64,000 bases of DNA, from NCBI GenBank assembly GCA_937885015.1, contig CALAAS010000027.1, positions 1 through 64,000 on the forward strand, given 5' to 3'. Positions 25,541 to 34,577 of the stretch are shown piece after piece. Within the stretch, counting starts at the first letter, position 1. Every line of letters begins with the position of its first letter. Source of the stretch: an uncultured Clostridium sp. (GTDB taxonomy: Bacteria; Bacillota; Clostridia; Lachnospirales; Lachnospiraceae). Under the pieces are notes generated by a model that searched no databases, was not told the DNA's origin, and saw only the letters and a program-made list of their open reading frames with translations. The position numbers and the translations under genes are program-made.

Positions 25541-26491
25541 ATGGAAAAACACGAAGCGTATTTTAATGATCTGCTGTCTTCCTGGCTGGAAGAAATCCGG
25601 CTGGCCCATGCCCCGTCCACCTACGTGAAATACACAAGAATGGCCCAGCGCTACATCTGTCCTTTTTTTACCGGCTGTCCCATTTCTGAGGTAACCGTTT
25701 CACATCTGAGCCGTTACCGGGAATCCACTCTGAGGCTCATGACCTCAGAAAAGCTTTCAGAGGGAAGTGTCCGCTGCCTGATTATGATTGTAAACTCCGT
25801 CATGGAGCTGGCCTTTTCCCGGCGCCTGACTGCGGATATCATCCGCATCCCACCGCGCATTCGGAAGAAAAAAAGCGTGGTACAGGTCTATTCCAGTGAA
25901 GAACAGAAAAAACTGGAATCATACCTGAAATCCCACATGGATATCTCCACCACAGCCATCTATCTCTGCCTTTATACCGGACTGCGCCTGGGAGAGGTCT
26001 GTTCTCTCCGATGGGAAAATATCAATACAGACGAAGGCTTTCTCCAAGTCTGCCGCACCGTTCAGCGCCTCTCTATTCCCGGATCTTCCCAGAAGCATCA
26101 GAAGTCCTTTCTCCTTCTGACCGAACCCAAAAGCAGTACCTCCAACCGCCTCGTCCCCATCCCATCCTTTCTCCTTCCACGGCTCTGCTATTACCAGAAC
26201 CGCTCCAGTCCGGAGCACTTCATGCTGACAGACAGTGCCAAAACCCCCATGGAACCCCGCACCTTTCAGTACCAATACAAGCGCTGCCTGACACGGGCCG
26301 GACTTCGGTATCTGAATTTTCATGCTCTCCGCCATACCTTTGCCACCCGCTGCATTACTATTGGCATGGATCCCAAAACCCTCAGCGAAATTCTGGGCCA
26401 TTCTGACCTGAAAATCACGCTGGATTACTATTTCCACTCTTCCTTCGAGTTTAAAAAACATCAGATGGAACGGCTGACTTCCATTTTCTGA
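25541..26491 (+). CDS. tyrosine recombinase / phage-type integrase (orphan)
   Basis: Site-specific recombinase of 316 residues. An N-terminal SAM-like core-binding domain (about 1-95) is followed by the catalytic domain. The catalytic Arg is in TGLRLGEV, HxxR in FHALRHTFATR, the second His in LGHSDLKIT and the nucleophile Tyr probably in LDYYFHSS. The ATG at 25541 follows AAAGGAGG. No phage genes, excisionase or obvious attachment sites lie next to it, and both neighbours are housekeeping genes. It could be a remnant, a domesticated recombinase, or act on a distant site. It converges on the M32 peptidase gene with six bases between stops. Confidence 0.85.
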   Translation: MEKHEAYFNDLLSSWLEEIRLAHAPSTYVKYTRMAQRYICPFFTGCPISEVTVSHLSRYRESTLRLMTSEKLSEGSVRCLIMIVNSVMELAFSRRLTADIIRIPPRIRKKKSVVQVYSSEEQKKLESYLKSHMDISTTAIYLCLYTGLRLGEVCSLRWENINTDEGFLQVCRTVQRLSIPGSSQKHQKSFLLLTEPKSSTSNRLVPIPSFLLPRLCYYQNRSSPEHFMLTDSAKTPMEPRTFQYQYKRCLTRAGLRYLNFHALRHTFATRCITIGMDPKTLSEILGHSDLKITLDYYFHSSFEFKKHQMERLTSIF

Positions 26492-26497
26492 CTACAC

Positions 26498-28000
26498 TTA
26501 CGTCCCATATTTTTCTTTCAGGTACGCGATGTAATAGTCCGGGGTAAAATCTTCCCCGGTCACATCGCGAAGCAGAGTCCTGCTGTCCCTCAGTTTCCCG
26601 TACTGATGAATCTTCTCCCGCAGATATTCCCGGATCCTCCCGATTTCTCCACGGACCAACCACTCTTCCACCGGCAATTCCCGCTTCATATGCGCGTAAA
26701 TCTGCGCGCCAAAGGCGCTGCCCAGTGCATAGGAAGGAAAGTATCCAAAGGATCCCTGGGACCAGTGAATATCCTGCAGAACTCCCTCCCGATCGCTCTC
26801 CGGACAAATTCCAAGATACTCCCGATATTTTTCATTCCACTTTTCCGGAAGCTGCTCTACCGGCATATCCTCTTCCACAAGCAGCTTCTCCAGTTCATAC
26901 CGGACCAGAATATGCAGGCTGTAGGAAAGCTCATCCGCCTCTGTCCGGATCGGCCCCGGCTCTACCCGGTTCACAGCCGAAAGAAAAGTATCCAGACTGG
27001 TGCTTTTCAAGGGTTCCCCGAATATTTCCCCGATTTTCCCGTAAATCGGTTCCCAGAATGCATGGCTTCGCCCGATTATATTTTCGAAAAAGCGAGACTG
27101 ACATTCATGCATTCCCATGGATGCCCCCTGTCCTGCCAGCGTAAGAGTGAGATCATCACGGATCCCCTGCTCATAAAGTGCATGGCCGGTTTCATGAATC
27201 ACGGAAAAAAGGGATGAATCAATCCGGGGCCGGTAGCTGGTGGTAATCCGCACATCGTGGTTATGCAGGCTCGTAGTAAAGGGATGAGCGCTGACCGCCA
27301 AAACCCCTCTTGAAAAATCAAATCCCAGATATTCTGCCAGGAAACGGGCTGCCCTCTCCTGATCCGCCTCCGGATATCCGCTCTCAAGAAAATCCACCGG
27401 AACATCCCGGCACCGTTCAGCCGCCTGATGCAGAAGTGGAACAATCTCCTCCTTCAAACGGCGGAAAAATACGTCCAGCGTCTTCATATCAAATCCCTTT
27501 TCATAGGAATCCAGCATCACATCGTACTGCTTCTGTCCTGGCTTTGCACGGTATGAGGCAAAGCGTTTCTGGTACTTTATGATCTCCTTCAGAACCGGTG
27601 CAAACAGAGAAAAATCGTTCCGGCTCCTGGCTCTGGCCCAGATTCCTGTTGCTTTTGCCGTAAGCTCCGTGTAAGTCCGATATTCTCCGGCCGGAATGCA
27701 TTCCAGCCGCTCTGCTTCCTCAAGAACCTCCCGGAGCACAGCCTCTTTCCTCTCATCCCGATCCTTTTTTCCCTTTTCCGGACATTTTTCACCTCTGCAC
27801 TCTTCTGCCAGGCTTTTTAATTCCCGGGATGTCATAATTTCTCTGTACTGCCCGGACAGAGAGCCGATTATCTTTGCTGTATATTCCGCAACCCCCTGAG
27901 GCGCCAGCGTCTCATTATCCCACTCAAACAGCGTCATGGCCGCCTGAAGGGCCGCCGCCTGCTCCAAAAGTGCCTGCAGGCCTGAATCATTCTTACTCAT
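26498..28000 (-). CDS. M32 family metallocarboxypeptidase (Taq type)
   Basis: Cytosolic zinc carboxypeptidase, 500 residues, the normal length for the family. The zinc site is HETGH in SLFSVIHETGHALYEQG with a downstream Glu (MHECQSRFFEN). The family stretches DVRITTSYRP and NRVEPGPIRTEADEL are seen too. I chose the ATG at 28000, preceded by AAGGAT, over an in-frame start 26 codons upstream because residues before it do not fit the family. It probably recycles peptides. Confidence 0.92.
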   Translation of the reverse strand: MSKNDSGLQALLEQAAALQAAMTLFEWDNETLAPQGVAEYTAKIIGSLSGQYREIMTSRELKSLAEECRGEKCPEKGKKDRDERKEAVLREVLEEAERLECIPAGEYRTYTELTAKATGIWARARSRNDFSLFAPVLKEIIKYQKRFASYRAKPGQKQYDVMLDSYEKGFDMKTLDVFFRRLKEEIVPLLHQAAERCRDVPVDFLESGYPEADQERAARFLAEYLGFDFSRGVLAVSAHPFTTSLHNHDVRITTSYRPRIDSSLFSVIHETGHALYEQGIRDDLTLTLAGQGASMGMHECQSRFFENIIGRSHAFWEPIYGKIGEIFGEPLKSTSLDTFLSAVNRVEPGPIRTEADELSYSLHILVRYELEKLLVEEDMPVEQLPEKWNEKYREYLGICPESDREGVLQDIHWSQGSFGYFPSYALGSAFGAQIYAHMKRELPVEEWLVRGEIGRIREYLREKIHQYGKLRDSRTLLRDVTGEDFTPDYYIAYLKEKYGT

Positions 28001-28149
28001 GACATTTATCCTTCTTTCTTTTTTCACTCTAGCGTACCCCACTTTTTTAAATCCTATGCCGTCTCTGCCCCCGCACACTTCACTGCCAGTCCCATTTCGC
28101 TGTCATTCCCTCTTTTCTATGACCTGCCTTCCTTTTTTCCGTCTCTGTC

Positions 28150-28178
28150 TTGCATAATAAAATAAAACGCGGTATACT
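28150..28178 (+). promoter_or_regulatory. promoter of the NUDIX gene
   Basis: TTGCAT (28150-28155) and TATACT (28173-28178), 17 bases apart, about 70 bases upstream of the NUDIX start codon. Confidence 0.65.
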
Positions 28179-28250
28179 TGATGCAATATAAATACTGGAT
28201 CGATTTTCATACCGGTCCGGTACAGACTTCACACACCAGGAGGAATTGCA

Positions 28251-28703
28251 ATGATTGAAGCAACGAGCTGTGGCGGTGTGGTTATTTTTCGAGGAAAAAT
28301 CCTGGTCCTTTATAAAAATTATAAAAACAAGTATGAAGGCTGGGTTTTACCGAAAGGAACTGTAGAACCAGGAGAGGATTTCAAAGAAACGGCACTCCGG
28401 GAAGTAAAAGAGGAAACCGGAGTCAGCGCCTCCATCATTAAATACATCGGAAAAAGCCAGTACTCCTTTAACACCCCTCAGGATATGGTTGAAAAAGCCG
28501 TCCACTGGTATTTGATGATGGCAGACAGCTATTACAGTAAACCGCAGCGTGAAGAATATTTTATTGATTCCGGATATTACAAATTTTATGAGGCATACCA
28601 TCTTCTGAAATTTTCCAATGAAAAACAGATTCTGGAAAAAGCCTACAATGAATATCTGGATCTGAAAAAGAGTAATCTGTGGGGCAATAAAAAATATTTT
28701 TAG
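28251..28703 (+). CDS. NUDIX hydrolase
   Basis: Pyrophosphohydrolase of 150 residues. The NUDIX box (G-x5-E-x7-REVxEExGV) spans 36-58 and binds the catalytic divalent metal. The short protein is a single domain with an extra C-terminal helix. The substrate cannot be told from the box; diadenosine polyphosphate hydrolases and 5'-end RNA pyrophosphohydrolases have this size. AGGAGG lies before the ATG. Monocistronic, with its own promoter and terminator. Confidence 0.88.
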   Translation: MIEATSCGGVVIFRGKILVLYKNYKNKYEGWVLPKGTVEPGEDFKETALREVKEETGVSASIIKYIGKSQYSFNTPQDMVEKAVHWYLMMADSYYSKPQREEYFIDSGYYKFYEAYHLLKFSNEKQILEKAYNEYLDLKKSNLWGNKKYF

Positions 28704-28710
28704 CGATCCA

Positions 28711-28757
28711 TAAAAGGATGCTGTCCGGCAAAATCTGTCGGCAGCATCCTCTTTTTC
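28711..28757. terminator. bidirectional terminator between NUDIX and PBP genes
   Basis: AGGATGCTG (28715-28723) pairs perfectly with CAGCATCCT (28742-28750), with a T-run on the right and an A-run on the left. It ends both the NUDIX transcript and the leftward run that finishes with the PBP gene. Confidence 0.85.
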
Positions 28758-28780
28758 CCTGTTTTTCAGAAACCGGCAAA

Positions 28781-30280
28781 CTAGCTTCCCAACGGATTTC
28801 TGGAAAAATAAGAATCAAACACCTTTCTGGCAATGGGCGCCGCCACAGCGCCGCCGGAACCTGCCTCCTCCACCAGCACGCTGACTGCAATCTGCGGATC
28901 CTCCGCCGGCGCATAACCCACAAACCAAGAATGGGTCTCTTTTCCCGTCTCAAACTCTGCAGAGCCAGTTTTTCCGGCTGCCGTGTACTGATCAGTCCGC
29001 AGGGCGGAACCTGTTCCAATTTCCACCACCTGGCGCATCAGATCCGACAGAAACTGAGCGTCTGTGGCACTCATCAGACTTCCAGCAGAGGATGGAAGAA
29101 ACTTTTTAACTGTCTGCCCCCCCACATTCTCCACATGATCCACCATATACGGCTTCATCAGCGTTCCGCCGTTGGCAATGGCTGATACAATCAGAAGGTT
29201 GTGAAACGGGGTAATCTGTGTTTTTCCCTGACCAATGGCTGTCTGCAGTTTTTCCCAGTCATCGGCCGTCCCATCCATGGTAAAAGAGCTCTGATTATAG
29301 GGAAGTGGACAGGGAAGAGAGGTATTAAACCGAAACTGTCTGGCCAGACTATTGAACCGCTCCGGATCAATGGCGAGTCCCATCTGTGCAAAGGCGCCAT
29401 TACAGGAATTGGCAAAGGCCTGAATCAGATTCTGGGTTCCATGGGCTTCCCCGTGATAGCACCGGATCGTATAATCGCCGCTCTGAAAAGAGCCGCTGCA
29501 GTCAAAAACAAAATCCTGCCAGGTATCCGGATTTTCCCGCATATACTCCAGTACTGTCAAAATCTTGAAGGTGGAACCTGGCGGATAAAGTCCCTGTGTG
29601 GCCCGGCTAAGGAGATGCGCCTTGGTATTCTCCGGAGAAATCAATTCCTCCCACTTTTCATCCACCAGATTAGCATTAAAATTGGGTTGGGAGACAAGCG
29701 TCAGGATTTTCCCCGTATCCGGCTCCATCACGATCACTGCGCCACGGTTATTTCCAAGGGCATCCGATGCCGTCTTCTGCAGCTCCAGATCCAGCGTTGT
29801 AACCACATTGTCTCCCAGGTTTTTCTTTCCCAGTAATTCATTGACCGTTTTTTCAATTAAATTCACATGAGACGACAGAAGGTAAAAATTCTCCAGAGAT
29901 TCCAGTCCTGTTTTTCCGTTTTTACCGGAATAACCCACCGAGTGGACAAACAGATAGTCATATGGGTAATAGCGTCGCTCTGTTCCGTCCTCCCCCACCT
30001 GAGTAACGGCCAGCGGTGACCCGTCACTGCTCTGGATCTCGCCGCGGACAATCCGATCCGCAAACAGATCCAGCCTGGCATTATATGGATTTCCAATCAC
30101 ATTTTCACTCTTAAACTGTATAAACCAGCCAAAGTACACGGCCATGGAAATGAAAAGACCGGCCACTGCGTATGTCAGTTTCAGGATCTGCTGGTTGGAA
30201 CGCCCTCTGGAATCCTTATCTGCGGACCGTTTCCTAAACAAACTCTTTTCGTTATTCCTCTTCAGCTTGGGCAATTTCAT
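28781..30280 (-). CDS. class B penicillin-binding protein (PbpA-like)
   Basis: Membrane-anchored transpeptidase of 499 residues. Basic N-terminus, one membrane segment (about 35-57), a short dimerisation region and the transpeptidase motifs PGSTFK, NSCN and KTGSAEF. It is shorter than FtsI-type PBPs and resembles the PbpA group that pairs with a neighbouring SEDS protein. The start is the ATG at 30280, six bases after GAGGAGG. It overlaps the SEDS gene by 29 bases, so the two are coupled and probably form one wall-synthesis complex. Confidence 0.87.
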   Translation of the reverse strand: MKLPKLKRNNEKSLFRKRSADKDSRGRSNQQILKLTYAVAGLFISMAVYFGWFIQFKSENVIGNPYNARLDLFADRIVRGEIQSSDGSPLAVTQVGEDGTERRYYPYDYLFVHSVGYSGKNGKTGLESLENFYLLSSHVNLIEKTVNELLGKKNLGDNVVTTLDLELQKTASDALGNNRGAVIVMEPDTGKILTLVSQPNFNANLVDEKWEELISPENTKAHLLSRATQGLYPPGSTFKILTVLEYMRENPDTWQDFVFDCSGSFQSGDYTIRCYHGEAHGTQNLIQAFANSCNGAFAQMGLAIDPERFNSLARQFRFNTSLPCPLPYNQSSFTMDGTADDWEKLQTAIGQGKTQITPFHNLLIVSAIANGGTLMKPYMVDHVENVGGQTVKKFLPSSAGSLMSATDAQFLSDLMRQVVEIGTGSALRTDQYTAAGKTGSAEFETGKETHSWFVGYAPAEDPQIAVSVLVEEAGSGGAVAAPIARKVFDSYFSRNPLGS

Positions 30281-31589
30281 CTTCTTCCTCCTCATTGCGT
30301 TTCAGCACGTACAGTCCCTGAATGACGCCGAACAGAATAAAGGTGCTAAGAATCGAGCTTCCCCCGTAACTTACAAAGGGCAGTGTCACTCCTGTGGACG
30401 GAATAAACTTAATAACGCCTCCAATGGTCAGAAACACCTGCATCACATACACCATTCCCAACCCAAAAGCAATCTGCTTATAAAACATGGCCTGCATTCT
30501 GGTGGCAATCAGCATGAACTGCATAAAGCATCCAAGACAGATCAGCAAAATACAGATCGCATAAATTCCGCCCATCTCTTCGGAAATCGCAGCAAAAATG
30601 AAGTCCTTTTCCACCACCGGAATTTTTTTTGGGATTCCCTGGTACAATCCCATGCCAAACCAGCCGCCCGTTCCGATGGCAAACAGCGCCTGTGTGATCT
30701 GATATCCATTTCCGTCAATGTCCAGCCAGGGATTCTTCCATGCCTCCACCCGCACCCGCACATGGGAAAACAGATGGTATGCCAGCACAGCCGCCGCCGT
30801 TCCGCTTCCCAGTCCTGCTCCCAGATACAGCCAGCTGGAGGTGGCAATAAACAGCATCATCAGATACGTCACAAAAAAAATCAAAGCACTTCCCAGATCC
30901 TTGGAGGCAACCAACACCAGAACGTGAACCGCTGCCACCACCGTCGTGATGACTACATTTTTAAAATCCACAGACCTGTAAAACATCGTTGCCACAAAGA
31001 ATACAAAACTGATTTTGACGAATTCCGACGGCTGAAAGGAAAACCCGCCGATGCTAAGGGAAAGCTGGGCGCCAAAGCTGGTATTGCCCAGCACGCACAC
31101 CAACAGAAGCAAAAACAGGCCGACGCTTCCGTAAATCCACGGAATTTTGGCCAGCTGCCAGGCGCGGTCGATAATAAAGGGGATCAGCATCGTAATAAAA
31201 GCCGCCGCTGCCACAATCACAAACTGGCGCGCTGCCCGCTCCATGGAAATCCGGGTCAGAATGATAAAACCTGTAGACAGCAGCATACAGGTATTATTCA
31301 GCAGAAGCTGCGATGCATTCCGGTAAAACAGGCGGTACAGCAGCAGATATAGCGCAAAAAACAGAAGCTGCGCACCAAAAAATATCACTACCTGTTCATT
31401 TTCTGTCCGAAGATAAATCACAGTGCCAGCCAGTATATGCAGTAAAAACATGGCCACATTCTGCAGGCGGCAGAGGCGGTTTCTGGATCGCTGGTCGGGC
31501 ATTGCAAAAAAGCGAAAATTGTAGTACGTATAAATTGCGATCAGCAAAATCATCAGATATCTGGACAGTGTTGTCACAAGATTCGTCAT
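30252..31589 (-). CDS. SEDS-family peptidoglycan polymerase (FtsW/RodA-like)
   Basis: Membrane glycosyltransferase of 445 residues, with about twelve hydrophobic segments. Family stretches are FSFQPSEFVKISF, EKDFIFAAISEEMGG and STGVTLPFVSYGGSS. It is a second SEDS protein besides the cluster FtsW, and carries extra N-terminal segments plus an acidic C-terminal tail. It is paired with the PBP gene that overlaps its end. Whether the pair works in elongation, division or sporulation cannot be told from sequence. Confidence 0.87.
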   Translation of the reverse strand: MTNLVTTLSRYLMILLIAIYTYYNFRFFAMPDQRSRNRLCRLQNVAMFLLHILAGTVIYLRTENEQVVIFFGAQLLFFALYLLLYRLFYRNASQLLLNNTCMLLSTGFIILTRISMERAARQFVIVAAAAFITMLIPFIIDRAWQLAKIPWIYGSVGLFLLLLVCVLGNTSFGAQLSLSIGGFSFQPSEFVKISFVFFVATMFYRSVDFKNVVITTVVAAVHVLVLVASKDLGSALIFFVTYLMMLFIATSSWLYLGAGLGSGTAAAVLAYHLFSHVRVRVEAWKNPWLDIDGNGYQITQALFAIGTGGWFGMGLYQGIPKKIPVVEKDFIFAAISEEMGGIYAICILLICLGCFMQFMLIATRMQAMFYKQIAFGLGMVYVMQVFLTIGGVIKFIPSTGVTLPFVSYGGSSILSTFILFGVIQGLYVLKRNEEEEDEIAQAEEE

Positions 31590-31648
31590 GCTTTCACTCC
31601 TTCCCGGATCTCTCCTTTTTTCATTTCTCTCTTACTCGTCCGGCGATT

Positions 31649-33907
31649 CTATTCCACACCCCGCCGAAAATGGCCTTTCGTAAAATCCCCAGAAAGCTCC
31701 GTCTCTCTTCCCAGAAGAAACGCATCCACAAAAGCGCCAAGAATCCGGACTGTCTCCCGGCTGTCCTCTCCTGTAAAAGCCAGGCGAAGTGCCGAAGGTC
31801 CCAGTTCCAAAACCCGCTTCCGTTCTCCCAGGAGGGACAGAGGACTGGAGTTGTAAATTGTATTATAGCAGAACCGGCAATGATTCCGAACCGGAAAGTT
31901 CTTCCCTTTCCGATCCCGGAGACAGAGAACTTCCGTTCTTTTGGTGCAGGATTCCACTGTTTTTTTCACACATTGGGCCGATACCATAACCGGGAGACTG
32001 CCGTACACCAGCATCTCATTTCCGGCACACCCCCGCTCCGAAAGTTCCCGGCTATTAAGCTCCACTGGAAGTGTAAAGTCCATGGAAAGCTCCGGTGCCA
32101 TCCGGCGAATCCATTCCTCTGCCCTTCGATTCATGGTATATATTCCAAAATCCATAAGAACTGGCAAATCCGGGAACCACTCCCGCACCATGGAAATTTC
32201 CTCCCAGGAACGGATCACAAAGCCATCAAAACCTGCTGCCTCCAAAAGCAGCCGCTTTTCAAGAAAATACTTCCGCGCCCGCTCCCGAAAAATATGCGGA
32301 AGAATCAGCCAGCATTCCTTTGAAGCGCTGTGGCAATCGGAAACTGCGTCCGCCCACTGCTCCGCCCCGAATTCCCCGCTGTCCAGATAAACAGCAAAAA
32401 CTTCCTGACAGGAAAGAACCGTTTTAAGACAGTCCGGCCGCTCCAGCGAAACCACAAGCCTGGGCGGCTTTTGAAAATTCGGCTCTTCCTGGGTCTTCCT
32501 GGATATTTCTGCAAATTCCGCTTCCGCAGCCTCCCGCCGGAAAGGCCTGTAGATCTCTTCCAAAAGCGCCTCCAGAGCTCTGCGCCGCAGTTCATTTAAT
32601 TCCTGTACCGGCACAAAAGGCCTTCCTTCCATCTCCGTCTCTATTTTTTCTATATAAAAAGGCGTATTTCCCGTCTTTTTCAGCTGCTTTTCAATACGGT
32701 CTGCCGTCATCGGCTGATTCTTCGCCGGAAGAGGCGCTGCCCCCTCCACCGAAGCGGCACACTCTCTCCCCAGCAGCCGGTCTTTATACTTTACAGTCAG
32801 AAAAAGAGGCGTTCCTTCTTTTACCCGGGCCAAGCCGGTAATGGCCTCTTTCTTTTCTGCCTCCACATACGTCTGGTCAAGATACTGATAAAGTTCCCTG
32901 TTTTCTGAACGGAAGGACGGTTTTTCCTTCATAACCACCATATCGCGGCCATTCTGACGCAGGTAATATCCATCTGTCTGGCCGCCCCGGTCAAACAGAT
33001 CCAGAAGTTCTCTGCGGTCTGCCTCCTCCACTCGGTATCCCTTTCGTCCATATTCCAGATAGCGATCCACGTATTTCCGGTACAGGCGTACTACCCCAGC
33101 CGTGTATCGGGGACTCTTCATCCGCCCTTCTATTTTCAGAGAATATACCCCTGCCTCCAGAATATCCGGAAGAATATCCAGGGTACAGAGATCCTTCAGG
33201 CTCAGCACGTATTTTTCATCTCTGCGGTTCAAAATTCCTGCTCCCCGCCCAAAAGATTCCTTCTCTCTGTAAAACGGCGCATTCTGGCGCATTACTTCAA
33301 AGGGAAGACGGCAGGTCTGGGCACACCGTCCCCGATTCCCACTCCGCCCTCCAATCAGGCTGCTGAACAGGCACTGGCCGGAATAGCAATAGCAGAGTGC
33401 ACCGTGAACAAAACTTTCAATCTCTGCCCCGGTTTCCCGGTAAATGCGCCGGATCTCCTCCAAAGACAACTCTCTGGCCGTCACAATGCGGGAGGCTCCC
33501 ATCTGCATCATCTGCGCAGCCCCCTCCGCTCCGGTTATCGTCATCTGTGTGCTGGCATGGACAGGAAGGTCCGGAAAATATTCCCGAAGGAATGAAAAAA
33601 CCCCCATATCCTGCACGATCGCCGCATCCAGTCCCTGACGGTAATAGGGAAGCAGATATTCGTAAAGATCCGAAAGTTCCCCTTCTTTTACCAGTGTATT
33701 TACTGTCATATACAGCCGGCAGCCGTGCAGATGCACATAATCAATGGCCTCCAGCACACCTTTTTCATCTGGATTATCTGCATAGGCCCGTGCCCCAAAC
33801 CGGGCACCGCCCATATAAACTGCATCAGCTCCGGCCGCCACAGCCGCCTTCATGCTGTCAAAAGACCCGGCTGGGGCCAATATTTCCACTTTCTTCCTAT
33901 TCTCCAT
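31649..33907 (-). CDS. U32 family peptidase-like protein with C-terminal DUF3656 region
   Basis: Large U32 protein of about 752 residues. The N-terminal part begins KVEILAPAGSFDSMKAAVAAGAD and contains the Cys set CYCYSGQC and RGRCAQTC, which in relatives binds an iron-sulfur cluster. The E. coli relatives RlhA and TrhP hydroxylate 23S rRNA and tRNA, so an RNA hydroxylation role is likelier than proteolysis. The ATG at 33907 follows AGGGAG at eight bases. It lies in the run ruvA-ruvB-zapA-U32-SEDS-PBP. Confidence 0.85.
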   Translation of the reverse strand: MENRKKVEILAPAGSFDSMKAAVAAGADAVYMGGARFGARAYADNPDEKGVLEAIDYVHLHGCRLYMTVNTLVKEGELSDLYEYLLPYYRQGLDAAIVQDMGVFSFLREYFPDLPVHASTQMTITGAEGAAQMMQMGASRIVTARELSLEEIRRIYRETGAEIESFVHGALCYCYSGQCLFSSLIGGRSGNRGRCAQTCRLPFEVMRQNAPFYREKESFGRGAGILNRRDEKYVLSLKDLCTLDILPDILEAGVYSLKIEGRMKSPRYTAGVVRLYRKYVDRYLEYGRKGYRVEEADRRELLDLFDRGGQTDGYYLRQNGRDMVVMKEKPSFRSENRELYQYLDQTYVEAEKKEAITGLARVKEGTPLFLTVKYKDRLLGRECAASVEGAAPLPAKNQPMTADRIEKQLKKTGNTPFYIEKIETEMEGRPFVPVQELNELRRRALEALLEEIYRPFRREAAEAEFAEISRKTQEEPNFQKPPRLVVSLERPDCLKTVLSCQEVFAVYLDSGEFGAEQWADAVSDCHSASKECWLILPHIFRERARKYFLEKRLLLEAAGFDGFVIRSWEEISMVREWFPDLPVLMDFGIYTMNRRAEEWIRRMAPELSMDFTLPVELNSRELSERGCAGNEMLVYGSLPVMVSAQCVKKTVESCTKRTEVLCLRDRKGKNFPVRNHCRFCYNTIYNSSPLSLLGERKRVLELGPSALRLAFTGEDSRETVRILGAFVDAFLLGRETELSGDFTKGHFRRGVE

Positions 33908-34081
33908 TCCGCATGCTCCCTGCATCTTCGATTCCCAGGTGTAAAACAGCTGATGTCCGGGACTGCTTTTCTGCTGCATTCCCGCACACCAGCCTTTCTA
34001 TTCTTTCCCTCTTCTCACTGCCCGCACCGGTCAAAACATGTTCCGGCTCTGCCTCTTCGGGCACCGCATAAACTGGACATA

Positions 34082-34546
34082 CTATTTTTCCAACTCTTCC
34101 ACGCGTCGCTCCGCCTCCGGCAAAACGGCCTCGCTCATGGTTTTTCCCGCGTCCGATGATACAGCCTGCTCCGCTGCCAGGAAAGCCCGGCACCGTTCCA
34201 ATTCCTCGCGCATGGCTTCATATTCTTTTTTCAAAGCCTCTGTCTTCATCCGGGTACTGACCAGCTCCTGCTTTAAGCGGTACGTCTCCCGCTCCAGCTC
34301 CTCCCGCTGATCCGCCAGCATTCCGGCATGCTCCCGGGCCTTAAAATAGTCATCCGCTACATTCAGATATACCATTACATTCTGGTAATCCTCCGGCTGT
34401 TTTTCAAACCCGCCCTGCTTTCTCAGCTGAGAGATCTTTTCATTGAGATAGATCGCTACCTGCTGCAGATAGCTTTCCTCCTCCAGACCTCCCAGCGTAT
34501 AAATCTTTCCGTCAATTAAAACATCTATATAATTCTTGGAATTCAT
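34082..34546 (-). CDS. zapA: cell division protein ZapA-like
   Basis: Small FtsZ-ring stabiliser, 154 residues. The N-terminal globular part (YIDVLIDGKIYTLGGLEEE) fits the ZapA fold, followed by an extended coiled coil (about 70-125) and a less conserved tail. The start is the ATG at 34546 behind GGAGG. Longer in-frame starts have no ribosome site. It lies 31 bases behind ruvB. Confidence 0.8.
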   Translation of the reverse strand: MNSKNYIDVLIDGKIYTLGGLEEESYLQQVAIYLNEKISQLRKQGGFEKQPEDYQNVMVYLNVADDYFKAREHAGMLADQREELERETYRLKQELVSTRMKTEALKKEYEAMREELERCRAFLAAEQAVSSDAGKTMSEAVLPEAERRVEELEK

Positions 34547-34577
34547 AACTCTTCCTCCACCATTTTCCCGCTGTCCT

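Noticed and set aside
30144..31352. Open frame of 402 codons antisense to the SEDS gene
   Set aside because: His/Gln-rich product without domain features; shadow of a membrane-protein gene.
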